Positions 1 to 11,524 of a stretch of 64,000 bases of DNA are shown here, one piece after another. The notes under the pieces were generated by a model, which saw nothing but the letters and a program-made list of their open reading frames with translations, was not told where the DNA came from and did not search any database. Where the stretch lies: the NCBI GenBank assembly GCA_024220525.1, contig JAMYWO010000006.1, positions 297,996 through 361,995 of the forward strand, written 5' to 3'. The DNA is from Cochliopodium minus (lineage: Eukaryota > Discosea > Himatismenida > Cochliopodiidae). A program made the position numbers and the translations under genes. Within the stretch, counting starts at the first letter, position 1; each line of letters starts with the position of its first letter.

Positions 1-310
1 TTGAAATGAAAAAACATCAATTAACTACCATTACCCCTTTGTTTTATAAATTAAAAAGTAAAAAAATGTTTTTACATGAATTATTAATCACTAGTTTTAA
101 ATTTTATTTTTTTAATTTTGATTTAAAACAATTCTTAAATTAAATTCAATTTATAAATTTTTTATTTTTCACTTTTCAATATTTATTTTTATTTTATATT
201 TTTTATTTTCATTTTTTATTTTTTATTTTTTATTTTTTATTTTTTAATAATTTATATCAATTTTTCATTTATGTTATTCATTTAATGTATTTTATTTTTA
301 TATGGAAAAG

Positions 311-1843
311 AATTAAAATATTTGGACTTATCGAACAACAAATTGGAAATGCTGCCAATCTCCATTTTTGGGTTGATAAATTTGGAAACTCTGTTGCTGA
401 ACAATAACAAATTAACCAGTTTGTTCGTTGCAAAACTCACCAAACTCACCACCCTCAACATCGAAGAAAACAACTTGCATTTTCCACCAATAGGTAAAAA
501 TAAACAAAAAGAAAAGTTAATAAATAATAAAAAAATAAAAAAATAAAAAAATAAAAATAAAAAAATAAAAAAATAAATAAAAAATAAAAACAAAAATTAA
601 TTAATAACAAAAATCAAAAAATAAATAATAAAAAATAAAAAATTAAAAAATTTAAAAAATAAAAAAATAAAAAATAAAATATCAAAAAAATAAAATATTA
701 AAAATATTGGAAATAATAAAATGAAAAATAAAAATAAAATTTTTTTTTAGGATTGCAAGCGTTAACTAAATTATCAAACTTTAACATCATAAAAAATCCT
801 TTGGGCGAGTTGCCACCTCAGGTTTCTTCTTTGGACGTTTCCCTCCTTCACAAGGGAATTCTTCAATATTATGAAGAAATTGAAAATGAAAAAGTGGAAT
901 GGAACCGTGTCAAATGTGTGATCTTGGGGTAAATAAAATTGAAATAAAAAAAATAAAAAATAAAAAATAAAATAAACAATAAACAATAAACAATAAAAAA
1001 TAAACAATAAAATAAAATAAAAATAAACAATAAACAATAAAATAAAAAATAATAAAAAATAAAAAATAAACAATAAAATAAAATATAAAAATAAAAAAAT
1101 AAAAAATAAAAAAAATAGAAAAGAAAGCACGGGAAAAACAACAATTATAAATAGATTTTTAAATATGAAGACGAATGAAAACATTTCTACGGATGGAATA
1201 CAGTTCACTGACATTCTACTCAAGAACGAAACTCAAAACACTTTTTTCAGGTTTTGCGATTTTGGAGGGCAGTCTGTATTTTGTAAAAAAAAAAATCCTG
1301 TTCAAAAATAAAATTAATTATAAAACAAATGAAAATCAATAATTAATTTCAAAAATCAAAAATAAAATAAATATTTAAAATCAAAATCAAAAAAAACAAA
1401 TAAGAAATATCAAAAATCAATTAATAAAATTTTTAAAAAAATAAATAAAATTCTTTTTACAAAAAATAAATTATCAAAAAAATCAAAAAAATCAAAAAAT
1501 AAAAATAAATAAAAAAATAAATAAGAAAAAAATTAAAAAAAATTCAAAAATTTCAAAAATAAATAAAATTCTTTTTACAAAATTTTAAAATAAAATAAAA
1601 TTTTGAAAATTATTTAAAATTATTTTTTTAAATTTTTAGATCCCACACATCAGTTTTTTCTTAGTGACAGAAGTATTTATATCATTGTTTTTGATGCGAG
1701 TGAACAGGACTTCAAGAGCAGAGTGGAGTATTGGTTGAACACCATTTCCAACATTGTCAAGCTTGAAAGCAAAGTCTTTTGCATTTTGATTGCCTCGCAT
1801 AAGGACCATTGTACTACGCAACAAATTGAGTTTGTCAATCAAG
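311..1843 (+). CDS. Roco-type LRR-GTPase, partial (5' exons left of window, 3' exons behind gap)
   Basis: Four exons can be joined in frame: 311-493, 751-928, 1119-1282 and 1640-1843. The first two encode leucine-rich repeats (LDLSNNKLEMLP, LLLNNNKLTSL, LTTLNIEENNLHFPP). The third carries a Ras-like P-loop, GKESTGKTT, and the switch II motif DFGGQ, which is typical of Roc domains. The fourth continues with the Roc signature YPTHQFFLSDRSIYIIVFD and a G4-like SHKD. An LRR followed directly by Roc defines the Roco/LRRK class, GTPases that usually continue into a COR dimerisation domain and often a kinase. Those parts would lie beyond the donor at 1844 and are lost at the gap at 2015. Bases 1-310 are an AT-repeat intron. 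Family assignment is firm; what follows the Roc domain is unknown. Confidence 0.85.
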
Positions 1844-2131
1844 GTAAAAAAAATAAATTAATTACATAATAAAAAAATGAAAAAATAAATAAAAAAATAA
1901 TAAAAAAATAATAAAAAAATAAAAAATAATAAAAAATATAAAAAATAAAAAATAAAAAAATAAAAAAATAAAAAAATAAAAAAATAAAAAAATAAAAAAA
2001 TAAAAAAATAAAAANTTTATTTCAAATTTTTTATTTTTTATTTCAAATTTTTTATTTTTTATTTTTTATTTTTTATTTCAAATTTTTTATTTTTTATTTT
2101 ATTTTAGATATTTTTTATTTGATTTATTTAC
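1844..2131. repeat. AT minisatellite on both sides of a one-base gap (N at 2015)
   Basis: The left side is an 8-base A-rich repeat (A7T) running into the N; the right side is a T-rich repeat. Both flanking genes are cut inside introns here, the Roco-like gene entering from the left and the amidohydrolase on the opposite strand from the right. The single N is therefore probably a contig join of unknown true length, not an ambiguous base. Confidence 0.75.
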
Positions 2132-3533
2132 CATCCAAAACCTTGAATCCATGTATCTTTTCCAATTCCTTCTTTTTTGACGTATTCTTGTACGGCGCTC
2201 ACAATTTGGTCAATAGAAGTGGTGTTGCTCAAATCTATGAACACTTTGTTCAACCCCAATGAAACAAGATGCTTAAATATAATAAAATAAAAATGAAATA
2301 AATTTAAATGTGAATAAATTTAAAAATGAATAAATTTAAAATTTAATTAAATTTAATAATGAAATAAATTCAAATATTAAAAAATTAAATTCTTTGATAA
2401 AGATGTAAATCAAAAGATTTCATTTAAAAGTTTAAGTTTTATTTAAAAAAAATAATTTGAATAAATAAATTAAAAAATGTGAAGTTATATTTAAAAAAAA
2501 TTTGAAGAATATTATACAGAAAAATATTAACAAAAAAAAATTGTTGAAAGAAACATTTTTTTATTTTTGAAATTTTACGGCATGAGAATCAATGAAACCA
2601 GGAAAGATTTTAGCACCTTTTGCATCAATCACTTTTTTGGGTCTTTTGTAGAAAGAGTCCATCTCCTCCCTTGTGGAGGTGACCAACTCGAATTTGCCAG
2701 ACTTCACAGCGAAGCAGCAGAAGGTGGTGTTGGGATTGGTGTTGGTGTGAATCACCGCATTCACCACGATGTAATCTATTTTATCGTATCTGAAGATTAT
2801 TCCAAAGATCAATGCTAATAATGCTGCAAATAATACAGTTCCTATTATAGCCTTTAATTTTTTAAGAATCAAATATTTTTATTTAAATAAAACAAATATT
2901 TAATAATATTTAAGATTTGATATAATTTAAAATTTGATAGGATCAAATGATATTGATTATCTTCACGATGATATGAAATTTTTTTAAAAAATCAATATTT
3001 TAATTTCTCATATGTTTATCTGGGTGACATTAAACATCCCCAAAAATTTTTGAAAGTGGAATCATTTGATTTATTATCAACATATTATGATCTCTTTAAT
3101 TATTCTTGAAATCATCTGATATAAACAGATCTTGAAATCTCATATTTCAGGGATAAGATATTTCTTGATTTAAAAGGATAATAGGTAAAAAAAAACCATT
3201 GATATTGTTGATATAAAGATTCAAGTCTCATGTCATCTTTATGAAATTGGAAGTTTATAAAATTTTTATTGAATGAATTCTGATTAGATATCAAATCTAA
3301 AGGATTGATTGATGAAATCAATCCATTAAAATATTTTGTAAATCAAATTCATTTTTTTTTTATCAATAAACAAAAAGGGGTTGCTGCTATTCAGTACAAT
3401 ATTACTATTTATTTACCATTGAAATGATATTTTCTTTTCTTTCTGTTTGTGTATGATGTCTTTCCAAGAGTGGATTATCTTCATTTTCATTCTCTTTGGA
3501 ATCCATTGTGATTGGATCATCTGATAATTTCAT
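2132..3533 (-). CDS. Type II membrane-anchored amidohydrolase (YtcJ-like), 3' end lost at gap
   Basis: Three exons join with matching phase: 3417-3533, 2579-2851 and 2132-2271. The first encodes a 39-residue acidic cytosolic tail beginning MKLSDDPITM, with an acidic dileucine sorting-type motif, EDNPLLE. The second opens with a membrane segment (AIIGTVLFAALLALIFGIIF), then VVNAVIHTNTNPNT and PGFIDSHA. The third begins H, completing the HAH metal-binding motif of amidohydrolases, followed by FIDLSNTTSIDQIVSAV and WIQGFGW, which fit the YtcJ subfamily of metal-dependent hydrolases. The remaining metal ligands lie behind the gap at 2015. The 565-base intron 2852-3416 is unusually long and less AT-rich than its neighbours. 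Joining the first exon rests on phase and architecture alone. Substrate is unknown; the tail suggests an endolysosomal address. Confidence 0.72.
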
Positions 3534-3816
3534 TTTTCTTCAAATTATTAAAAAATAAAAAAAAGACCTGCTTCAAATTTTTTTTTTTATTTTTTCTTTT
3601 TTTAATATACTCAGTAGAATTTTCATTTGAAAATAATAAATCATAGCACATCTAGAAAAAAAAAAAGTGATTGAAAAAAGTATTTCAAAAAAAAAGAAAT
3701 TGAATTCTTTCAAAACACTTTGTGGATTCTTTCTTTTTTTAGATAGCTGAATAGTTTTGAAATTAAGTTTGGAAATTTGATTGAAATTTATTTTTGTTCA
3801 AAAAAACAAAAAAATA

Positions 3817-6670
3817 TTATTTTTTAATGAACAATCTAAAAGAAGAATTTTTGATAAACAATTGGTGTTGATTAGATTCAAAATCAAATTTGACACTATC
3901 TTTATCATTGAAAATGACACTGCTTTCACCATTGTTGTAAGCCTCATTGAGTTTTTCATTATTCTGAAAGTTGAGATACTTCTTTTCGATGCCATTCATT
4001 TCAAAATACCAATTGTGTTTAATTCCGGGAGATCGGGGAATTCTTTGGTTAACAGGGGAATGCTTAATAGGGGGAGTAAACAGAGAAGAACCACTAGTCG
4101 ATTTCCCTTTTTTTTTTATGAAAATTGATTGGTAATTATGTTAATAAATAAAAAATAAATTAATAAAAAAATGTTTTAAAATGAATTATAAATAAAAAGA
4201 TTAAAAAAAAAAGGATACTTAGGCTTGCTTGTTTCAATTCCTCAGCCAAAAGATCATTTTTGCTTTGAAGATCTTTTAGATCCACTTCTTTGTTCTTCAA
4301 ACTTTTATCCAAAACATCGATTTGTCCATCTTTCTGTTGAAGATTTTTGTTTTGAACAATAATTTCTTTCTCCAATGTAGATATTTTGATATCCAATTCT
4401 TTATTTTGATTTCCTAATTGCTTCATCTCATTTTCCAAATTTGTATTTTTATCGTAGAGTTCAAAACAATTTCCCTTTTGCTTTTTGATTTCTTTTAAAT
4501 TTTCCAGGAGTTTTTTTTCATCCTCATTTCTCTTGTTTTGTAGTTCTGAAACCTTTTTTTCTAGAACTAAACAATTATTTTTCTGTTCGGAAATTTCATC
4601 ACTGAATTTTTTGATTTCATCTTTTTTTTTAAATAAATAAAAAAATAAAAAGAATAAAAAATGAAAATCAAGATTTTAAAAATTCTTTTTTTAAAAATAA
4701 AAAAATTAATCAAATTTTTAAAAATTTGTAAAAAGAGAATTAAAATTTTTTTTACTTGTAGTTTGTTGGGAAGTGCTTGTGTCTCTCAGAATAAAGAGAA
4801 TTTCCTTTTTTTCTAAAATGTCAAGTTTTTCTTTCAAAATTTGATTGTCCAAACAAAGCAAGTTGATTGTCTCGTCAGCTTCTGAATATACTTTTTCATA
4901 ATTGAGAATATTTCCCTCTAGCTCCTTTATTCTTTCTTCATAAAATATTTTGCCATCAAAATCACTCTCTATCATTTTAATTTGATTTTTAAAATTTTTT
5001 AGTTTCACAGATTTTGTGATTTTTTCTTTTTCGCAGAAATTGATTATTTCGGGGATAAAATAAGTGATATTTTCTTGGTTGTATTCGTTTGGGACTTCTC
5101 CAAAAAAATTGTTCGATTTAAGGGTTGATAAGATCGGAAATGTGTGGTCGTTGGTCCTAAATATGAAATTAAATTGAATAAATGGTTGAAGAATTTTTCT
5201 GATAAAGATTTATTCAAAATATTTAAATAATAATCGTTAAAAAATTTAAAAGTAAAAATATTTAATTAAAAAAAATATTAAAATAAAAAAATTAAATAAG
5301 ATAGAAAGATATAAAAAAGATAGAAAAATTTTAAAAAAATTTTTTTACTCATTTCCAAGATTTTGAATAACATTATATTTAAAAGAGTCAGCGAAATTGT
5401 TTAAATTCCTGAAAAGTTCTATTTTGTCAATCAAATTATCCAAAAACTGATAATTTTTCCCATTCACATCATCCGATCTCAAAAAATTGATCCACACATC
5501 CAAAAATTCAGATTGAAATACTCGAAAGTCAGAAATGATTTTTTCATGAGTTTTATTGAGAATGATTTGATTATTTTTAGAATCTTTGTAAATATTTTTA
5601 GGAAATTTTTTAAGGACATTTATGTAAACGTTGTAAATAAATTCTTTGAAATTTTCGAGGGATTGACAATCTATGCTTGTTTTCTGGCAGATGTTGATCA
5701 TCTTAGAGAGTTCTCCAAAAGCAAATGTTTCTCCCTTTCTCTCCTTTTTTACTTTCTCAAACTCGTTGATGTTGTTTATTATTTTATCAACCAAATTTTT
5801 ATAATTCAAGTCAAGTTCTTTGTGACTTTCTCTTTAAAAAATATTTTTTAATTGTAAAATTTTTTTCTTAAATTTTTTTCTGTTTTTTTTTACAGTGAAA
5901 ATGTTTTGTGAATTTGAGGATCAAATTCTGAAATTCTGATTATGAATTCTCCAAGTTTTTTTTTCATCTCCACAATTTTCGACACCACAAAAGAGTTTAT
6001 CATTGTTGGTAACTTCTATCCATCAATGACAATTTTAATGAAAAAAAAAATAATAAAATTTTGAAATAAAAAAAAATTTCAAATTTACCTTATATTTATT
6101 CAAATCTAGTTTCAATAATTCTTCATTGGCTTTATCATAATCTTCATTATATCTTTTGGACAAATTATCTTTGAATTTGCTATTTATATTCTTAACAAGC
6201 CGAGAGGTAAGGAGGATATTCTCGATGATATGCAACATCGTCTTGACATTATCGCTCGTTATCTTGTAATTATAAATCATGTCGTTGAAAAATTCAATCA
6301 TTTTGTCAGCATCGTTATTATAGTCCTCCATAAAGATATTATTTAACTTTTTATAATCTCCTGCCAATTCTTTGGGTACAAAATTGAGCTCAGAGATGAT
6401 TACATTTTGCTTCGGTTTGAGATATTCCTCCAATTCTGATTTATTCAAGAAAGAGGAGGTATTATCATCTTCGTTGAATACAACAATCATCTCTCCCATC
6501 TCTATCCCTCTTGAAGTAAATAATGAAAATTTTTATTAATATTATGGTGAGAATTCATAAAATAAAATATAAAGAAAAATATATCCTTTGAATTACATAG
6601 ATTGATAAGGAAATTCTTCTCCTTGATTATTAATATATTTCAAATTTTTTTGTGTAAAAGAATTAAACAT
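3817..6670 (-). CDS. Coiled-coil protein with C-terminal WWE-like domain
   Basis: The start is the ATG at 6668-6670 (MFNSFTQKNL). At least seven exons follow in frame: a helical N-terminal half (exons near 6500-6090, 6025-5895, 5835-5345 and 5160-4755), a long heptad-rich coiled coil (about 4640-4215; for example LEKEIIVQNKNLQQKDGQ), and a last exon read from 4100 to 3817. The last exon contains NWYFEMNGIEKKY, LNEAYNNGESSVIF and VKFDFESNQHQ. This spacing of W, Y, the E/N-rich helix, a strand and a terminal Q matches WWE domains, which bind ADP-ribose chains and occur in ubiquitin ligases and PARPs. No catalytic domain is visible, so an adaptor is likeliest. The coiled coil is evident from sequence; the WWE call is a pattern match by eye; exact junctions of exons 2-4 are less certain. 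Confidence 0.6.
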
Positions 6671-6761
6671 AGCAAAACTGCTCAAAATTTTTTTTTTTTT
6701 TTTTGAAGAAAACAATCATGAAATTAAATTAATTGTAATTTTTTTAATGTGTTTTTTCTTT

Positions 6762-7270
6762 CTAAAAAAATTTTTCAACATCTGAAGAGTGTATTCTTTT
6801 ACATTCTATCATCCACTTTGAAATTTCTTCCATGAGTTCATCAATAGCAGAAGGTTTGCCATCTATTGTGAAACAACTGCAAATAAATTGAGTATTTAAA
6901 ATTAATGTTTTAACAATGAAATTTTATTACCCAAAAGTGCCTTCTACAAAAAATTTTATTTTTAATTAAAATTTTATAACCAAGTTGGTTTTTCAAATTT
7001 TAATAAATTTTTTTCACACTTACCACGATTATTCCAATGAACTTTATGAATTCCCTCTTTCCTTTCAAATTCTAATCTTTTTTTGTGTTCCTTTCCGATT
7101 GCATGCTTTGGCTCCCAAGGTTTTCTGAAGTAATATTTTTGAGGATTGCTTCCATTAGGTTTATTTTCCGGGTAGTCAAAACAATCTGGATCTTTTGACC
7201 AAACTTCTTTTAATACATAATTTGGTTTGTTGCTGTGTTGATAATTACTGTCATAACGGTAGCGATACAT
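6762..7270 (-). CDS. Small conserved-looking protein, three exons including a 13-base microexon
   Basis: Exon 1 starts at 7270 (MYRYRYDSNYQ) and ends near HWNNR at a GTAAGT donor. Exon 2 is predicted to be 13 bases (6931-6943) and exon 3 spans 6762-6876. Joined, they read REGTFGCFTIDGKPSAIDEL and end SSDVEKFF, giving about 125 residues rich in aromatic and charged amino acids (DPDCFDYPENKP, YYFRKPWEPKHAIG). I do not recognise the family. Without the microexon, exon 1 reads on for about 14 residues to a stop, which is the alternative model. It lies between two coiled-coil genes on the same strand with short spacers. Confidence 0.5.
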
Positions 7271-7447
7271 TTTTCCTTTTTACTTTTTTTTTATAATTTT
7301 GTTTTTTGTTCGAGGATCAAAAAGAATAAAATATTAAAATTTAATTTAAATTGAAAAAAAATGATTTCACCGAAATTAATTTAATTGATTTTATAATTTA
7401 TATTAAGAAAAAAAAAAAGTATGATGTGTATGATAATTTTAAAGATT

Positions 7448-9335
7448 TTAATTGGCATGTTTTTGAAGTTGGAGTATCTCATTTTTCATTTCCTCTCTTT
7501 CCCGCTCCAAATCAAGGATTTTCGAGAGCAAATCATTCACATTATTCTTCAATTTTTGATTTTCTTCATCTTTGATCTTCAACAAACTTTTGAGTTCTTG
7601 TAATTCTAAAAAAAAAAAATAAACAAAAAAATGAGCTAATTTCATTTAAAATTCACTTTTTTTTTAGATACCATTGGTTTCTTTATTTTCATTCTTGGAT
7701 TCTTCAGTAATTATGTTTTCAGCCATGAAAGTCTCGATTTGAGAAAAGATCTTTTTGATCTTATCTTTATCTTTAATTCCCTCTGGCTGGAGATCAACAT
7801 TCGAGAAAAAAAGCTCCCAATATTCATACAAAAATTCTTGTTGGATACTTTTTTTTTTTTTTAAAATTTAAAATAATTAAAAAATTGAAAAAAAAAAAAT
7901 TAAAAATAATAAAATTGAAAATATTATAAAGTACTTATTTTTGATTTTGTTGAAATATTGGTATCTAAAAACTTGGCAAAAATTATTGAAATGGTTAAAA
8001 AAGGAAATGATATCGTTGATGTGAGCCACGTCACTGGAATTCTTGTCTACACTTGAAAGAAAATTTTCCAAGACGAGAAGATTAGTTTTTCCAACCTTGT
8101 TCATCTTCTCTTTGAACCTTTTGAAGCAATAGTTAATTTTGAAAATGAATTTTCTTATTTTTCGGATCTCTGTGTTGTATTTTTTGGTTATTTCTACGAA
8201 TGAAACAAAAATTTGGTCTCTCAACTGTTTGTACAAAAAATAGTTTTGTTGGAAAAGATTATAGTCAGATTCCATGTCTTTGTTGGATTGTTTGTTGGTT
8301 AGAATTTTCTGTGAGGAGTTTTCTAAATGGTTGTAGATTTCTTTTTCTTTTTCTTTGATACTTTTGTAAAATTCTCTTTTGTATTTTTTTTTTGAAAAAA
8401 GAAATGTTATTTTTAAAGTTTTTAATTTTTTTTTTGTTATTAACTCTTCCACTACAATGTTTATTTTGTGGTACAATTGGTTCATTGTATCTTCTTCTTG
8501 CATTATTAATCTTTCTATTTTCATTTTGGATTTTCCAATGAATTCGTTTATTTCTTTTGGAAACATCTAATTTTTTTTTTATTGAATAAATTGGGTTTTT
8601 ATATTTTTAAAAAATTTAAATTTTTATATTGAAGATAATTGTGTTTGGGTTTTAGATTCATTGGGAATTATTATTATTGATATTGATTTAAGTCTAAAGA
8701 TATTTTTATTTTTATTTTTTTTGATTTTAATATTTGAAAAGTTATAAATGAGGATCAAAATTTTACCTCTAATTTCTTTTGATCCAATTTATCCATTCTC
8801 TCCTTATTATTCTTTGATTCCCTCAAAATATATTTCTTATTCTCACTATCATCAAATACTTTTTGGGAGTTAATCAAAATGATCCTAAAATCTTTCAAGG
8901 AATTGATGATGCTCATTGTATCATTCTTCAAATGGATGCAGTTATTGATCATGAGATCATAATTCTGAATATAATTTTCCTGATTGAAGATATTGCAATC
9001 AACATCAGATTGAAGATGACTATTATCTTCCTTCACATTGAATTCTTCAATGGAATAAATATGAGGGGTGTTGAATTTTCTTTTATCGAGATTGTTATTT
9101 GAGATTATCTTTGGCTTTTCTCTGTTATTTTTATCTTTATCAATCACCAACAATAATTGATTGGCTTGTTTGTTTTTTTTCCTTTTCAATATAAAAGAGA
9201 ATATGATTGAGAATAATTATTTTAAAGAAAATATTGAGAATTTTGATTTTATTTAAACATATTAAAAGGATATTCTTACTCATTTGATTCTATATGATTA
9301 AATAGATTCCCACTACTCGTTTCAATAGTATTCAT
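7448..9335 (-). CDS. Coiled-coil protein, unrecognised
   Basis: Five exons join in phase. A short exon (9280-9335, MNTIETSSGNLFNHIESNE) leads into a lysine/asparagine-rich exon ending KKLE near 8767. A long helical exon (MFPKEINEFIGKSK, from about 8566 to 7937) follows, then one containing EYWELFFSNVDLQPEG (about 7851-7671), and a last exon with clear heptads (LKSLLKIKDEENQKLKNNV, ILDLEREREEM) ending at the stop at 7448. The product is about 525 residues and almost entirely helical. A 69-base stretch inside the third exon (about 8375-8445, very AT-rich, bounded by GT and AG, length divisible by three) could be a further intron. There is no enzymatic motif. It resembles the neighbouring WWE-like gene in style but not in sequence. 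Confidence 0.55.
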
Positions 9336-9448
9336 GTTGGCTGCCCTCTTTTTTTTTTTTTAATTTAATGAATTATTATTTTTTTGGAGAAATTTAAAAT
9401 TGAAAAAGAATAAAATATAAAATAATTTTTTAAATCTAAACTAAATTT

Positions 9449-11383
9449 TTAATTTTGGATTCTATTCTTAAAATAATCTAACAATTGATTCGTTGGTTTT
9501 GATAAAATCTCATATCTGATACCCTTCAAAGTATTTCCGAACAAAGTGAGGACAACAAGGTTTGTGCACAAGCCAATCTCATTAGGAACAAAAGTGATGT
9601 CATTGTTTTCAAGTTTGAGAGCAGTCAAACTAGTAAAAGAAAGTAATTTAACAGGAAAATCAGGTACATGATTATCATTTAATGCGAGTTGATTGAGTTG
9701 AGGCAAAGAAAGAAGGAAATCAGGGAATTGGGATAAACGGTTGAAAGAAAAATCTACGCTTTTTAAATTGGTAAGGTTTGAAAGAGAATCAGGAAAGGAA
9801 GGAATGAGATTGATTGAAACATCAAAGTAGGAGAGATGAGTCAAATTAGAAAAGTTATCGGGAATCTTTGAGATTTTATTTTTTTTGAAGCTTATAAATT
9901 CCAATTTGGTGAGTTGTCCAATTTCTTCGGGCAAAGAAGTTAATCTGGAGTTTTCAATGACCAATTTTTTCAGATTAGAAAGAGAAGAGATTTGAGAAGG
10001 TATTTCATCGATGAGATTGTCAGACAAATCCAAAAAAGTGAGAGAACTAGACAAAGATTCATTTTCAAAGAGGAGGGGAGGAAACTTGGATAAAGAAACT
10101 TTTTTCAGAACCAATTGTTTACTAAATATTGCTTTTTCAACGTCAAACAAATTGGTTTTAGATGATTGATTACCATTATTGTTGATTCCGTTGTTAGAAG
10201 TAGGAATTTTTTGTTTGAGATATTCTAGAATAGAATTGGTCCCTTTGTCCAAGATCTCTTTTCTAAAACCTACAAGAGGATTCCCTTTTGCAGAGAAGGA
10301 GGTGAGTTCCATAAGACCTATTTGAGGAGGAATGTTTTTGATGAGATTATAAGCAATGTCCAATCTCTTTATTTCTTTTAGATTAAGAAGAGAAAGATCA
10401 ATGGTGTTGATTTCGTTTTTGTTTAAATCGAGCACACAAACTTTGGGAAAGAATTTAAAGTTGAAAGTTTTGATTCGGTTGTTTCCGGCGAAGATTTCGT
10501 TCAAAACTTTCATTTCAAAAGTTTCCTCGCAAGTTTCTTTTGTGAAATGAACGATTTTGTTTTGGTTGCACACTAATCTTTCGAGAGTATCTTTCACACT
10601 GAACAAAAAATCTCCCAATTCAGTAATTTCATTTGAAGAAATGTCTATTTCCCTTATTTTCCACGACACAAAAGATAATTTGTCTATTTTGTTGTTGCTT
10701 AAATTTATTTTTTTGAGAGTTTCACATTTTTCGGCGAAAAGTTTGGGTATTGTCTTTAGATTATTCTTTGATAGATTCAAGGTTAGGAGAGATGGGAGGT
10801 TGGATATTGTTTCGTTTATTTCTTTGAGTTTGTTGTTTGATATATCCAGATCTGTCAGTGATTTGCAATCTAAAGATATGTTTGGCAATACAATCAATTG
10901 GTTATTCTTCAATTTCAATGATTTCAATTCAGATAATTTGAAAAATGATTCTGGTATGCTCTTAATTTTATTGTCATTGAAGTCCAATATCCTTTTAAAT
11001 TTATTGATTTCAGCGAAAATGAATATATTTTGTTAATTTTCTTTACTTTATATCTGATATCCCTGATAGATCTTTATCTTCTATTTGTTCAATTGCATTT
11101 GAACTTAAATTTATGGTTGAAACTCTTGCTGATATTTAAAAATAAAAAAATAATATAATTAATATAAGGAAGATTATTGTTTGATCTTTTTTGGATTATT
11201 ACCTAATTCCCACCATTTACAATTCTCTTCTTCCCATCTAAAATCATTTATTTTAAAGACCTGATCTGGAATAGATTTGAAATTGGACTTATTGTTGATT
11301 GAAAGAATCCCTGTTTCTCTTGCTCTTTTATAAATTAATTCAATGTTGAATTCTTTTGGTTTAGTATTTGTTTCAAGAAACAT
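9449..11383 (-). CDS. LRRC40: Leucine-rich repeat protein, LRRC40 orthologue
   Basis: Three exons: the first starts at 11383 (MFLETNTKPKEF) and the last is one long reading frame from about 10995 to the stop at 9449. The N-terminus has the LRRC40 arrangement: a RARETGILSIN segment, IPDQVFKIND, the conserved WWE-L just before the first repeat, then LDFNDNKIKSIP. About 20 repeats of the LxxLxLxxNxLxxIP type follow. They are broken in the middle by NPLVGFRKEILDKGT and closed by LKGIRYEILSKPT..LLDYFKNRI; both are the typical LRRC40 inter-block and C-terminal motifs (ILxKGTxxxLxYLxxRI). No kinase or GTPase is attached. The molecular role of LRRC40 is poorly defined, so I give none beyond protein binding. 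Start and both introns are well supported by repeat phase. Confidence 0.85.
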
Positions 11384-11524
11384 TTAATCCTTTTTTTTTT
11401 TTTTTATTTGAAAAAAAAAGCGCAATATATTTTAAGAATAATTTTTTATGTTCAATGAAATTCAAAGAAACTCCTCATGCATTACTCAGAATTAAATTAT
11501 AAAAAAAATTAGTCATTTGAATGA

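Noticed and set aside
282-593. Long Phe/Ile/Leu-rich minus-strand open frame (also 774-1223, 14205-14516)
   Set aside because: It is the complement of A/T minisatellite introns and real plus-strand exons; the composition reflects the repeat, not a protein.
2567-2818. Plus-strand frame over the amidohydrolase exon
   Set aside because: Antisense shadow; the minus strand carries the conserved GFIDSHA motif.
3112-3321. 68-codon minus-strand frame in the amidohydrolase intron
   Set aside because: No phase-compatible splice sites found and no motif; kept only as a possible alternative exon in the findings.
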